From Chthonomonadales bacterium (GTDB lineage Bacteria; Armatimonadota; Chthonomonadetes; Chthonomonadales; CAJBBX01): a stretch of DNA of 39,476 nucleotides. The stretch is taken from assembly GCA_012517255.1 (NCBI GenBank), contig JAAYVH010000081.1, positions 1-39,476 on the forward strand, in the 5' to 3' direction. Of the stretch, positions 9,161 to 16,377 are shown piece after piece. The position numbers and the translations under genes are program-made. The first letter of the stretch is position 1. Every line of letters starts with the position of its first letter. The notes beneath the pieces were generated by a model. The model made no database searches and had not been told where the DNA came from. It was given only the letters and a program-made list of their open reading frames with translations.

Positions 9161-9764
9161 CGGCGGTCCCGTCATGGCGTCGTGCAAGCTGGACCTTCAC
9201 GATCTGGTCAGCCTGCGTCACCGCCTCGGTGTCCTGGATCTGACGTATCTGCTCCACCAGAGCGTCCACCTTGTCCGGCGTTACGTTCCCAAAGTAGCGG
9301 CCGCCGACCTGCACCACGGTGCCGGCTTCGCACCAGTTGAGGCATTCCACCTCCGCGAGGCTGAACTCTCCGTCGGGCGTCGTCTGGCCCACCTTGATGC
9401 CGAGCTTCTCCTCCAGCGCACGCAGCGTATCTGCTGCTCCCAGGACGGCGCACGTGAGGCACGTACACACCTCAAGATGCCGACGACCGCGCCGACCGAG
9501 GTTGTACATCGTATAGAACGACGCCACCCCCTCGACCTCAACCGGCGGACAGCCCAGACGCTCGGCAACCTCCTTGATGGCCTCTGCCGGCAGAGATCCG
9601 CCGTACTCTCGCTGAGCGATCCATAGCGCCGGCAGCATGGCGCCCCGACGATCCGGATAGTGGCTCACGATCTCCTCGAGCTCCGCCACTGCCTCCGGCG
9701 AGAAGCGCCCTGAGACGGTGTCCATGGGCCGGTCGCCGCCCCCGGAATGGCCGTTTGCAGCCAT
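9153..9764 (-). CDS. nuoE: NADH-quinone oxidoreductase subunit E ([2Fe-2S] thioredoxin-like)
   Basis: A 203-residue subunit holding the off-path [2Fe-2S] cluster N1a. Ligands are C100 and C105 (CTCLTC), C141 and C145 (CLNWC), matching the C-x4-C and C-x3-C pattern of the 24-kDa family. The helical N-terminal part, with YPDRRGAMLPALWIAQREYG and VEGVASFYTMYN, is also diagnostic. An N-terminal extension of about 14 residues is rich in Gly and may be absent if translation starts at M14. The start shares one base with the nuoD stop (TAATG at 9766-9762), pointing to coupled translation. A C-terminal tail of roughly 25 residues follows the conserved domain. Confidence 0.96.
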   Translation of the reverse strand: MAANGHSGGGDRPMDTVSGRFSPEAVAELEEIVSHYPDRRGAMLPALWIAQREYGGSLPAEAIKEVAERLGCPPVEVEGVASFYTMYNLGRRGRRHLEVCTCLTCAVLGAADTLRALEEKLGIKVGQTTPDGEFSLAEVECLNWCEAGTVVQVGGRYFGNVTPDKVDALVEQIRQIQDTEAVTQADQIVKVQLARRHDGTADG

Positions 9765-11020
9765 TATCGGTCTATCTCCCCCAACACAATGTCAATGCTG
9801 CCGATGATGGCAACGACATCGGCAACCAACCTGCCCTCGCACATGCGGGAGAGCGCCTGCAGGTTCATGAAGGACGGCGCGCGCAGATGCATGCGCCACG
9901 GATAGTTGCTGCCGTCGGAGACAACGTAGAACCCAAGCTCACCCTTCGGCGACTCCACGGGCACGTAAGCCTCTCCTGCCGGCGGCGTGATGCCATGGGT
10001 CCAGAGCTTGAAATGGTGGATCACGGCCTCCATTGAGCGATCCAGCTCTGCGCGGGCAGGCGGCACCACCTTCAGGTCGTCCACGTTGGTGGGGCCGTCG
10101 GGCATGCGCTCGATGGCCTGCTTCGCGATCTCCCTGCTCTGGCGCAGCTCCGCCATGCGAACGCGGTAGCGGTCATTCACGTCGCCGAACTCGCCGGTCG
10201 GCACGCCAAACGAGAACTCTTCGAATCCTGAATACGGGCTCGCCTTCCGCACATCATAGGCCACGCCTGAGGCTCGCAATGTCGGGCCGCTCACTCCGAG
10301 ACCGAAGCACTCCTCGGCGCTGATCACGCCGATGCCTTGCGTTCGTTCACGCCATATGGGGTTCTGATCCAGCAGCGTCTCGTATTCATCCACGCGGCGA
10401 GGGAACTCGTCGAGGATTGCCTTGCATCGCTCGAAGAACCCATCGGGAACGTCGCCTCGCAGACCGCCCGGGATGATCCAGGATGGCATCAACCTGACGC
10501 CAGAAAGCATCTCCGTCAGGTCCAGCAGCTTCTCGCGCTCGCGGAATGCGTAGAAGAAGACCGTCATCGCCCCGATATCCAGGGCATGGGTGCCCAGCCA
10601 TACGAGATGGCTCGCCATGCGCTGGATCTCCGACAGCAGCACCCGCAGATAACGACCGCGAGGCGGCGGCTCGACCCCCAGGAGCCGTTCGACACTCAGC
10701 GAGAATGCGAGGTTGTTGATATGGGCGGAGACGTAGTCCATGCGGTCTGTGATCGTAACCGCTTTCACATACTGCTGGAACTCACCCTCTTTCTCGATGC
10801 CCGTATGGACATAGCCGATGTGCGGTGTGACCCGGACGATGACCTCTCCGTCAAGCTCGAGGACGAGACGCAACACACCGTGCGTCGAAGGATGCTGCGG
10901 CCCCATGTTAATGACGAGCGTGCTCTCATCAACCGGGTCAATCTCGATTCCCTGCGACACCAGCGCCGCATTGCGCTCCGGGCGCGGCTTGCCGAACGGT
11001 AACCGGGACAGGACGCTCAC
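9764..11020 (-). CDS. nuoD: NADH-quinone oxidoreductase subunit D (49-kDa, quinone-site subunit)
   Basis: This subunit, homologous to [NiFe]-hydrogenase large subunits, forms the quinone-reduction site together with NuoB. The hallmark GPQHPSTHGVLRLVLELDG lies at residues 40-58. HIGYVHTGIEKEGE, DRMDYVSAH and the C-terminal ESPKGELGFYVVSDGSNYPWR and FMNLQALSRMC follow. The frame stays open upstream to 11167, but GTG at 11020 overlaps the nuoC stop as GTGA and gives 418 residues, the family length, so I take that start. The partner NuoB, which holds cluster N2 facing this subunit, is not encoded in the operon. Confidence 0.95.
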   Translation of the reverse strand: MSVLSRLPFGKPRPERNAALVSQGIEIDPVDESTLVINMGPQHPSTHGVLRLVLELDGEVIVRVTPHIGYVHTGIEKEGEFQQYVKAVTITDRMDYVSAHINNLAFSLSVERLLGVEPPPRGRYLRVLLSEIQRMASHLVWLGTHALDIGAMTVFFYAFREREKLLDLTEMLSGVRLMPSWIIPGGLRGDVPDGFFERCKAILDEFPRRVDEYETLLDQNPIWRERTQGIGVISAEECFGLGVSGPTLRASGVAYDVRKASPYSGFEEFSFGVPTGEFGDVNDRYRVRMAELRQSREIAKQAIERMPDGPTNVDDLKVVPPARAELDRSMEAVIHHFKLWTHGITPPAGEAYVPVESPKGELGFYVVSDGSNYPWRMHLRAPSFMNLQALSRMCEGRLVADVVAIIGSIDIVLGEIDR

Positions 11021-11673
11021 TCGATTTCGTCCGCCGTACGCCCGAAGAACCCTTCCCCGGGATGCTGAACGACCTTCTCGCCAACCGACGGTCCATAGGT
11101 GCCGTTGGGGAACTGCACGCGCTCGCCGCCGAGCGGATAGTCTTTGCGCTGGGGATGCCCGATCCAATCGTCCGGCATCAGCAGTCTTCGCAGGTCAGGG
11201 TGACCGTCGAACCTGATCCCGAACATGTCGTAGATTTCGCGTTCGGGAAACGCTGCCCCCGGGAAGATTCCCGTGACGGTCGGGACCACGGGATCGTCGG
11301 CCGGAACGGGTACCTTCACGAACAGGCGTCTGCCCGAACCCATCTGCGATCGCGGATCGTGAATGGACAGCAAGTTGTAGACCACTTCGAATCGGTGCGC
11401 CTTGCCCAGAATGGGACTGCCCGTGCCGGGATCGAGGTAGTCCACGCCCAGGCACTCGTAGAAGAATCGGTAGGCCAGCGAAGGTTCGTCGCGCAGATAC
11501 TGGAGCGTCTCCTGGATCGAGGAGCGGTCAACGACGAGCCAAGCATCGTTCCCGTTCTCCAGAATATCCAGCACTGCATGGGGAAGCGCAGCCTGGACCT
11601 TGCGAGCGTCATCGGCAGCCGTAAGGCCCGCGTCGGCGCCGGCATCCGTCGCCATCCGGCTCTCCTCGGTCAT
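11017..11673 (-). CDS. nuoC: NADH-quinone oxidoreductase subunit C (30-kDa subunit)
   Basis: A 218-residue peripheral-arm subunit that packs against NuoD. The signature EREIYDMFGI lies at 144-153 and is followed by FDGHPDLRRLLMPDDW and KDYPLGG (177-183), exactly as in the 30-kDa family. The N-terminal 25 residues are poorly conserved and acidic or Ala-rich. It is a stand-alone NuoC, not the NuoCD fusion of enterobacteria. The ATG overlaps the nuoA stop by four bases (11670-11673). nuoB, which normally lies between nuoA and nuoC, is therefore absent without any remnant. Confidence 0.95.
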   Translation of the reverse strand: MTEESRMATDAGADAGLTAADDARKVQAALPHAVLDILENGNDAWLVVDRSSIQETLQYLRDEPSLAYRFFYECLGVDYLDPGTGSPILGKAHRFEVVYNLLSIHDPRSQMGSGRRLFVKVPVPADDPVVPTVTGIFPGAAFPEREIYDMFGIRFDGHPDLRRLLMPDDWIGHPQRKDYPLGGERVQFPNGTYGPSVGEKVVQHPGEGFFGRTADEIE

Positions 11674-12158
11674 GCGGCCTTCCTTGCGCCGCTCGGCAGA
11701 CTGACCGGCCCCGAGTTCTCGTTGCCGAACCGAATGGGCGGCCTGGCAGCCTTCGCTTTACCGAGCGCCTTGGAGCTCGCATCGTCCTCTGTACCCCACT
11801 CCAGCGAGCCGGTTCCCACGACGTAGAAGTACGCGATCAACAGGATTCCCACGAAGATGCCCATCTCCGTCAACAGGAACATGCGCTCTGCGCGGCTACC
11901 GAGCTCGAACGTTACCGCCCACGGATACAGAAACACCGTCTCCACGTCAAAGATGATGAACAGCATGGCGACGAGATAGAAGCGGATGGGGAATCGGTCG
12001 CGAGCCGACCCTACCGGCGTCATGCCGCACTCGTAGGTAGTCTCCTTGAACCTCGTTGGCTTCTTGGGACCGAGGATGAGCGATCCGACGACCATAGCGC
12101 CTGCGATGATCGCAGCGATCACAACGGCAACCAGCAACGGTATGTATCGTCCCAGCAT
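11670..12158 (-). CDS. nuoA: NADH-quinone oxidoreductase subunit A, with C-terminal extension
   Basis: A 162-residue, three-helix membrane protein (ND3 homologue) at the arm junction. The matrix-loop Cys motif TTYECGMTPVGSARDRFPIRFY and the helix FIIFDVETVFLYPWAV with conserved acidic residues are present. After the third helix (EMGIFVGILLIAYFYVVGTGSLEW) there is a charged, low-complexity tail of roughly 40 residues that the usual 120-residue NuoA lacks. It is the first nuo gene, 41 bases after the ppk1 stop on the same strand. I see no convincing Shine-Dalgarno; the nearest GGAG is about 14 bases upstream. Cotranscription with ppk1 is possible. Confidence 0.94.
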   Translation of the reverse strand: MLGRYIPLLVAVVIAAIIAGAMVVGSLILGPKKPTRFKETTYECGMTPVGSARDRFPIRFYLVAMLFIIFDVETVFLYPWAVTFELGSRAERMFLLTEMGIFVGILLIAYFYVVGTGSLEWGTEDDASSKALGKAKAARPPIRFGNENSGPVSLPSGARKAA

Positions 12159-12199
12159 TGTTAGGCGCAGGCTCCGATGTATCTCTTGGGGTCCGTAGT

Positions 12200-14281
12200 T
12201 TACCCTAGCGAAACGTTCCCGTCATCGCCGGCATTGTCAATGAACCATTCCTGGGCGCTGATACGCTTCTCGACATCCGTGCCGCAACGCTCATAGGTCC
12301 CATCAGGCCGGAGAACGCGCGCTTTTGCAGTATCGGAGAGGTAAGCAGGCAAGTATACGTCGGCCAGCCAACGGAGGTGCCCGGAATCCTCGACGGGGAA
12401 CAGCGTTTCAACGCGCCGATCGAGGTTGCGCGGCATCAGGTCTGCACTGCCAAGCCAGACCTCCTCTGCACCATCGTTCCAGAAGTAGTACACGCGATCG
12501 TGCTCGAGGAACCGGCCAACAATGCTGCGCACCCGGATGCTCTCGCTGAGACCCGGCACGCCCGGCACCAGGCAACAGCTTCCTCGGACGATAAGGTCAA
12601 TGTCGACTCCCGCCTGGCTTGCCGCATAGAGCTGCTCTGCACACTGGAAGTCAGTCAAGGAGTTCATCTTGAAGACCATGCGGGCGCGCCTCCCCGCATG
12701 CGCATGGGCGATCTCACGCTTGACGCGTTCCATGAGTCCCGCTCGAATGCCTTTCGGCGAGACCATCAGCTTGGCATAGCTGCGGGGAGCGCTGTAGCCC
12801 GTCAGAACGTTGAAAAGCGCCGTAACGTCGTCCGCGATCACCGGGTCGCAGGTGAACAGCCCGAGATCGGTGTACAGGAGCGCGGTCTTGGCGTTGTAGT
12901 TGCCAGTGCCAAGATGGACATACCGGCGAATGCCGTCACCCTCCTTGCGGACCACCATCAGCAGTTTGCAGTGGACCTTCAGCGAGACATCGCCGTACAC
13001 CACATGCGCGCCGGAGGCTTCCAACACGCGCGCCCACTCGATATTGTTCTCCTCGTCGAAGCGAGCTTTGAGCTCCACCATCACGGTGACCTGCTTGCCT
13101 TTGTCACTCGCGTCCTTCAGCGCGGCGACGACGGGTGACTGGCTGCCAACCCTGTAGATGGTCTGCTTGATTGCGAGCACGTCGGGATCGTTGGCGGCAG
13201 CCTGCAGGAACTCGACCACGGGCACGAAGCTGTCAAATGGATGATGCATCAACACGTCGCGTTCGCGGATAGCCGCGAAGAGATCGCCCTGCAGACGCCT
13301 CGGCGTCCGAGGCCGTAACGGCCTGTCCTTCAGATCTGGGCGGTCAATGGCCATGAGGTCCATCAGACAGCTAAGACCGAGAACGCCCTCGCTGCGGTAG
13401 ACATCCCGCCGGTCAATCTCGAGGTTCTGGACCAGGATGCCCTCGATCTCCTCGGGCATCGTGGAGCATATCTCGAGCTGAGAAACGCTGCCGAACCGCC
13501 GGCGCATCAGTCCCCGTTCGATCGTCTGCAACAGATCGCCGGCCTCGTCCTCGCGAATCTCGAAATCAGCGTCGCGAACGATCCGAAAAGGATAGCTCGC
13601 CACAACATCCAGACCGCAGAAGAGCTTCGTCAGATTGGCAGCGACAAGCTCTTCAAGCCACACGAAGACGTACGCCGGCCGGTTCCGGCGGCGTCCGCCT
13701 GAGCTCGAGGGCTGATCCGCCGGCACCAATCGCGGCAAGACCTGGGGGATCTTCACGCGGGCGAACCGCTCTTCGCCCTTCGGCGTCCGCACCACGACGG
13801 CAAGGCTGATGCTCAGGTTCGAGATGTGCGGAAACGGATGGGCCGGGTCCACTGCCAGAGGTGTCAGAACCGGGTAGACAACGGTGTCGAAATAGCGCTG
13901 CACCCTCGCCCGACTCCGATCATCCAACTGCTCATAGCCAAGCAGATGGATGTCGTGCTCCGCGAGGAGAGGCTGAAGCTGCCCGCTGTACACCTGCCAT
14001 GCCTGATGCCGCATGGCTACGACACGCTCGCGAATCTCCTCGAGCTGCTCGGCCGGGGTCATGCCGTCGCGCGATGGCTCCGAGAAGCCTGCTTCCACCT
14101 GCTCCTGCAGTCCCGACACGCGGATCATGAAGAACTCGTCCAGATTGCTGTGGACGATGCTCAGGAACTTCGCGCGCTCAAGGGGCGGATGATCGGGTGA
14201 GGCAGCCTCCTCGAGTACACGCAAGTTGAACTCGAGCCAGCTGACCTCCCGGTTGAAGAACCGCGTTGCTGTGTCAGCCAT
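12200..14281 (-). CDS. ppk1: Polyphosphate kinase 1
   Basis: A 693-residue cytoplasmic or membrane-associated enzyme that reversibly polymerises the gamma-phosphate of ATP into inorganic polyphosphate. N-domain motifs FFNREVSWLEFNLRVLEEA and HSNLDEFFMIRVSGL are present. The phosphohistidine is H437 in VHCKL and the second catalytic His is H594 in FLEHDRVYYFWN. Both are shifted by two from E. coli H435 and H592. The nucleotide-loop regions KQTIYRVG, MVELKARFDEENN and HLGTGNYNAKTA are intact. The frame is open to 14362, but ATG 14281 has AGAAGG about six bases upstream and gives the family length. It lies upstream of nuoA in the same direction. Confidence 0.96.
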   Translation of the reverse strand: MADTATRFFNREVSWLEFNLRVLEEAASPDHPPLERAKFLSIVHSNLDEFFMIRVSGLQEQVEAGFSEPSRDGMTPAEQLEEIRERVVAMRHQAWQVYSGQLQPLLAEHDIHLLGYEQLDDRSRARVQRYFDTVVYPVLTPLAVDPAHPFPHISNLSISLAVVVRTPKGEERFARVKIPQVLPRLVPADQPSSSGGRRRNRPAYVFVWLEELVAANLTKLFCGLDVVASYPFRIVRDADFEIREDEAGDLLQTIERGLMRRRFGSVSQLEICSTMPEEIEGILVQNLEIDRRDVYRSEGVLGLSCLMDLMAIDRPDLKDRPLRPRTPRRLQGDLFAAIRERDVLMHHPFDSFVPVVEFLQAAANDPDVLAIKQTIYRVGSQSPVVAALKDASDKGKQVTVMVELKARFDEENNIEWARVLEASGAHVVYGDVSLKVHCKLLMVVRKEGDGIRRYVHLGTGNYNAKTALLYTDLGLFTCDPVIADDVTALFNVLTGYSAPRSYAKLMVSPKGIRAGLMERVKREIAHAHAGRRARMVFKMNSLTDFQCAEQLYAASQAGVDIDLIVRGSCCLVPGVPGLSESIRVRSIVGRFLEHDRVYYFWNDGAEEVWLGSADLMPRNLDRRVETLFPVEDSGHLRWLADVYLPAYLSDTAKARVLRPDGTYERCGTDVEKRISAQEWFIDNAGDDGNVSLG

Positions 14282-14339
14282 GTTCGCCTTCTGATGGCTC
14301 GACCGAGTCGGCGACGTGTCACCGTCGCATGGCAATGTC

Positions 14340-14381
14340 GGCCGCCTGGCATCATGTCCCATGGCGTTTGCCTAGGCGGCC
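14340..14381. repeat. Inverted repeat at the end of the oxidoreductase gene
   Basis: GGCCGCCT at 14340-14347 and AGGCGGCC at 14374-14381 are perfect 8-base inverted arms around a 26-base loop. The right arm covers the last codons and stop of the Gfo/Idh/MocA gene. No U-run follows on the minus strand, so it is at best a weak or Rho-assisted transcript end before ppk1. Confidence 0.3.
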
Positions 14382-15391
14382 ACGCCGACACCGGCGGCGG
14401 CGTAGATGTCACGCAGCGCTTCCACCGAAGCCAGAGCGTCGCGGCCTGTCACGATGGGCTGGCGCCCTTCGCGGATCGCACCCACGAAATCGGCGGCGAT
14501 GTTGGCGTGCCCTTGAAGACTGATAGCCATGGCCTCTGCGCGTCCGCCCAGCTTGGCTTCAGCTTCGCTCACTTCGTCCGTGTGATCTGCCCCGCCATAG
14601 CCAAAGTGGACCACGGCGGCGTCGTCGAACGCCGCGGATCCCTCCGTACCGAATACTTCGATCCGGGTGCACAGAGGCGGATTGCAGCAGGTTGTGGCTT
14701 CGATGACGCCGCGGGCACCGCATTCAAAGCGCACAACCGCCATCAGGAAGTCCTCGGCTTCCATGCGATGCGCCTGCGTCTCGGCGACGGCGTATTCAAC
14801 TCGGGTCACGCGTCCTGCCATCCAAATCAGATGATCGAGCGCGTGCAGGGCCTGATTGGCAAGTACTCCCCCGTCCAGTTCCCATGTTCCGCGCCACCGG
14901 CTGCTATCGTAGTAGGACTGGTCGCGCCACCACTTGATGTAGGCGGAACAGGAAAGCAGGCGTCCCAGCCGGCCTGTCCGACAGGCTTCGGTGACCAGAC
15001 GCGGCCCCCGGTAGGTGCGACGCTGAAGAACGCACGACAGAACGAGGCCTCGCCGCTCGCACGCTTCGACCAGCTCTCGGGCGCGGTCCGCATGCACGTC
15101 GAGCGGCTTCTCGCACAGCACATGCAGTCCTGCATCCGCGGCGACCAGGCCCTGCCGCGCATGCAATCCCGACGGCGTGCAGATGTCCACCGCGTCAATA
15201 ACGCCGGAGCGGACCATCTCGCCGACATCGGAGAAGGCCTCGCAGCCGTATTCGGCGGCGGTCTCTCGCGCACGATCCATGATCGCGTCACAGACCGCGC
15301 CGATGCGCGCCCCCTCGATGTCTTTCCACACAGACAGATGAGCCTGCCCGATGGCGCCGCAACCGACGACGCCGATACGTACCGGGTCCAT
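14372..15391 (-). CDS. Gfo/Idh/MocA family NAD(P)-dependent oxidoreductase
   Basis: A 339-residue cytoplasmic dehydrogenase of the glucose-fructose oxidoreductase/inositol dehydrogenase family. The Rossmann motif GCGAIG lies near residues 10-15 and the CEKPLD motif, with the catalytic-region Lys, at 93-98. A C-terminal alpha/beta domain follows, containing LWELDGGVLANQALHALDHL-like family sequence in which the conserved His of this class can be seen. Substrate is probably a sugar or cyclitol, but the sequence does not say which. The ATG shares one base with the stop of the upstream HNH-repeat gene (TAATG), implying coupled translation. Three glycine-rich turns at the C-terminus end in VGVAA. 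Confidence 0.88.
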   Translation of the reverse strand: MDPVRIGVVGCGAIGQAHLSVWKDIEGARIGAVCDAIMDRARETAAEYGCEAFSDVGEMVRSGVIDAVDICTPSGLHARQGLVAADAGLHVLCEKPLDVHADRARELVEACERRGLVLSCVLQRRTYRGPRLVTEACRTGRLGRLLSCSAYIKWWRDQSYYDSSRWRGTWELDGGVLANQALHALDHLIWMAGRVTRVEYAVAETQAHRMEAEDFLMAVVRFECGARGVIEATTCCNPPLCTRIEVFGTEGSAAFDDAAVVHFGYGGADHTDEVSEAEAKLGGRAEAMAISLQGHANIAADFVGAIREGRQPIVTGRDALASVEALRDIYAAAGVGVAA

Positions 15392-16035
15392 TAGCCGGAG
15401 ACACCCCCAGTCCTTCGTCGAAGGCCGACACGACGTCGGCGAATGGCAACATCCCGAGCATCGAGGCCAGCGGCCTCAAGGGCTGCATTCCAACTCCCAA
15501 ACAGACGGCGCGCCGCGGAGATGAGGGCTGCATCCGCATCCTCGACCGCCGCTGCATTCAGCGCCTCGCCGCGCGACCGCCTCCGTCTGATCCCTGCGAC
15601 CACCAACTCCTCGGTCCATCTCCGGTAGCGTCCGATACGCTCACATTCGACGCCGGCAGCCGCCAGGGCGTTGCGCCACGACCCAAAGCGTCGGCGCCGA
15701 CATGCCGCCGCCGCCAGCCCCGGAGCGCGCATCACGACTCCGGTCCATGACAGATCGCCGCCTTCCTCCGCAATCTGGCGTATCGCAGCCACGACGGACT
15801 CGCGGGTCCAGCGCCTGCGGCGTCTGTACTCCGCCTCGACGCCAGCTTGTTCGAGCGCTTCCGACCATGACCCGACGCACCGTTCGGCGGCCCTGAGCAA
15901 TGCCAGGTTCCACTCGGCGACGCCGCTATACGACAGGTCACGTCCCGTCGCATGGGCCGACTGTATCGCCGCCAAGACTGCCTGCTGTGTCCATTTCCTT
16001 TGTCGGGCCAATGCAGATTGCTTGCCTCGGAACAC
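15391..16035 (-). CDS. Arg-rich protein of three HNH_repeat-like (homing endonuclease-associated) repeats
   Basis: The protein has three tandem repeats of about 62 residues. Each opens with [RK]-[KR]-W-T and closes with GSW-x2-AL-x2-AG; from the upstream GTG the GSW cores lie at residues 64, 127 and 189. This matches my memory of the Pfam homing-endonuclease-associated repeat, a small helical DNA-recognition module. No HNH, LAGLIDADG or GIY-YIG catalytic motif is present. Arg-rich linkers (RRRRRW, CRRRRF) and a basic C-terminus suggest nucleic-acid binding. GTG at 16062 would give 223 residues but puts the start inside the tRNA promoter. GTG at 16035 (214 residues) has AGGGA eight bases upstream, so I prefer it. 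It overlaps the oxidoreductase gene by one base. Confidence 0.75.
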   Translation of the reverse strand: MFRGKQSALARQRKWTQQAVLAAIQSAHATGRDLSYSGVAEWNLALLRAAERCVGSWSEALEQAGVEAEYRRRRRWTRESVVAAIRQIAEEGGDLSWTGVVMRAPGLAAAACRRRRFGSWRNALAAAGVECERIGRYRRWTEELVVAGIRRRRSRGEALNAAAVEDADAALISAARRLFGSWNAALEAAGLDARDVAIRRRRVGLRRRTGGVSG

Positions 16036-16055
16036 GACGCTCGTCCCTGGGGTTA

Positions 16056-16085
16056 TTGACACGCCGCCACGGCGATGCGTATACT
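16056..16085 (+). promoter_or_regulatory. Sigma70-type promoter of tRNA-Asn
   Basis: TTGACA at 16056-16061 and TATACT at 16080-16085 are separated by 18 bases, and the tRNA starts 33 bases after the -10. The -10 overlaps the palindrome GTATAC (16079-16084), so a TATACG hexamer is also presented on the minus strand towards the HNH-repeat gene. Confidence 0.85.
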
Positions 16086-16118
16086 TATGGCGTCAGAGGC
16101 GAGTTTCCTGCCTCCCGT

Positions 16119-16193
<75 letters not shown>

Positions 16194-16233
16194 CAATCTA
16201 GCCGGCGGAAGGTCCGCGGGCATCCGTTCCGAA

Positions 16234-16263
16234 GCCCGAGAGCACTCGCTCTCGGGCGTTTTC
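16234..16263 (+). terminator. Rho-independent terminator after tRNA-Asn
   Basis: A perfect 10-bp stem, GCCCGAGAGC (16234-16243) with GCTCTCGGGC (16248-16257), has loop ACTC and is followed by GTTTTC. It lies 40 bases downstream of the tRNA and is the clearest intrinsic terminator in the window. Confidence 0.88.
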
Positions 16264-16339
16264 TGTTCCCCCCAACCCGACATTCTTGCCGCCGCGCGCG
16301 GACCACGCCCCCCGTACCGGGAGCCCCTCTGCAGGGCCG

Positions 16340-16369
16340 TTGACGGTGACGCGCCGCCATCGCCATAAT
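16340..16369 (+). promoter_or_regulatory. Probable promoter of the ABC importer operon, leaderless type
   Basis: TTGACG (16340-16345) and CATAAT (16364-16369) are spaced by 18 bases. The ATG of the ATPase begins only eight bases after the -10, so the expected transcription start falls on or next to the A of the ATG. No Shine-Dalgarno precedes the start. Confidence 0.6.
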
Positions 16370-16377
16370 GCCGTGAC

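Noticed and set aside
4503-11673. Hidden or frameshifted nuoB or nuoI
   Set aside because: The junctions nuoA/nuoC and nuoH/nuoJ overlap by four bases, and no C-x2-C-x2-C-x3-C-P ferredoxin motif pair of NuoI or NuoB-type Cys pattern occurs in any other frame that I inspected.
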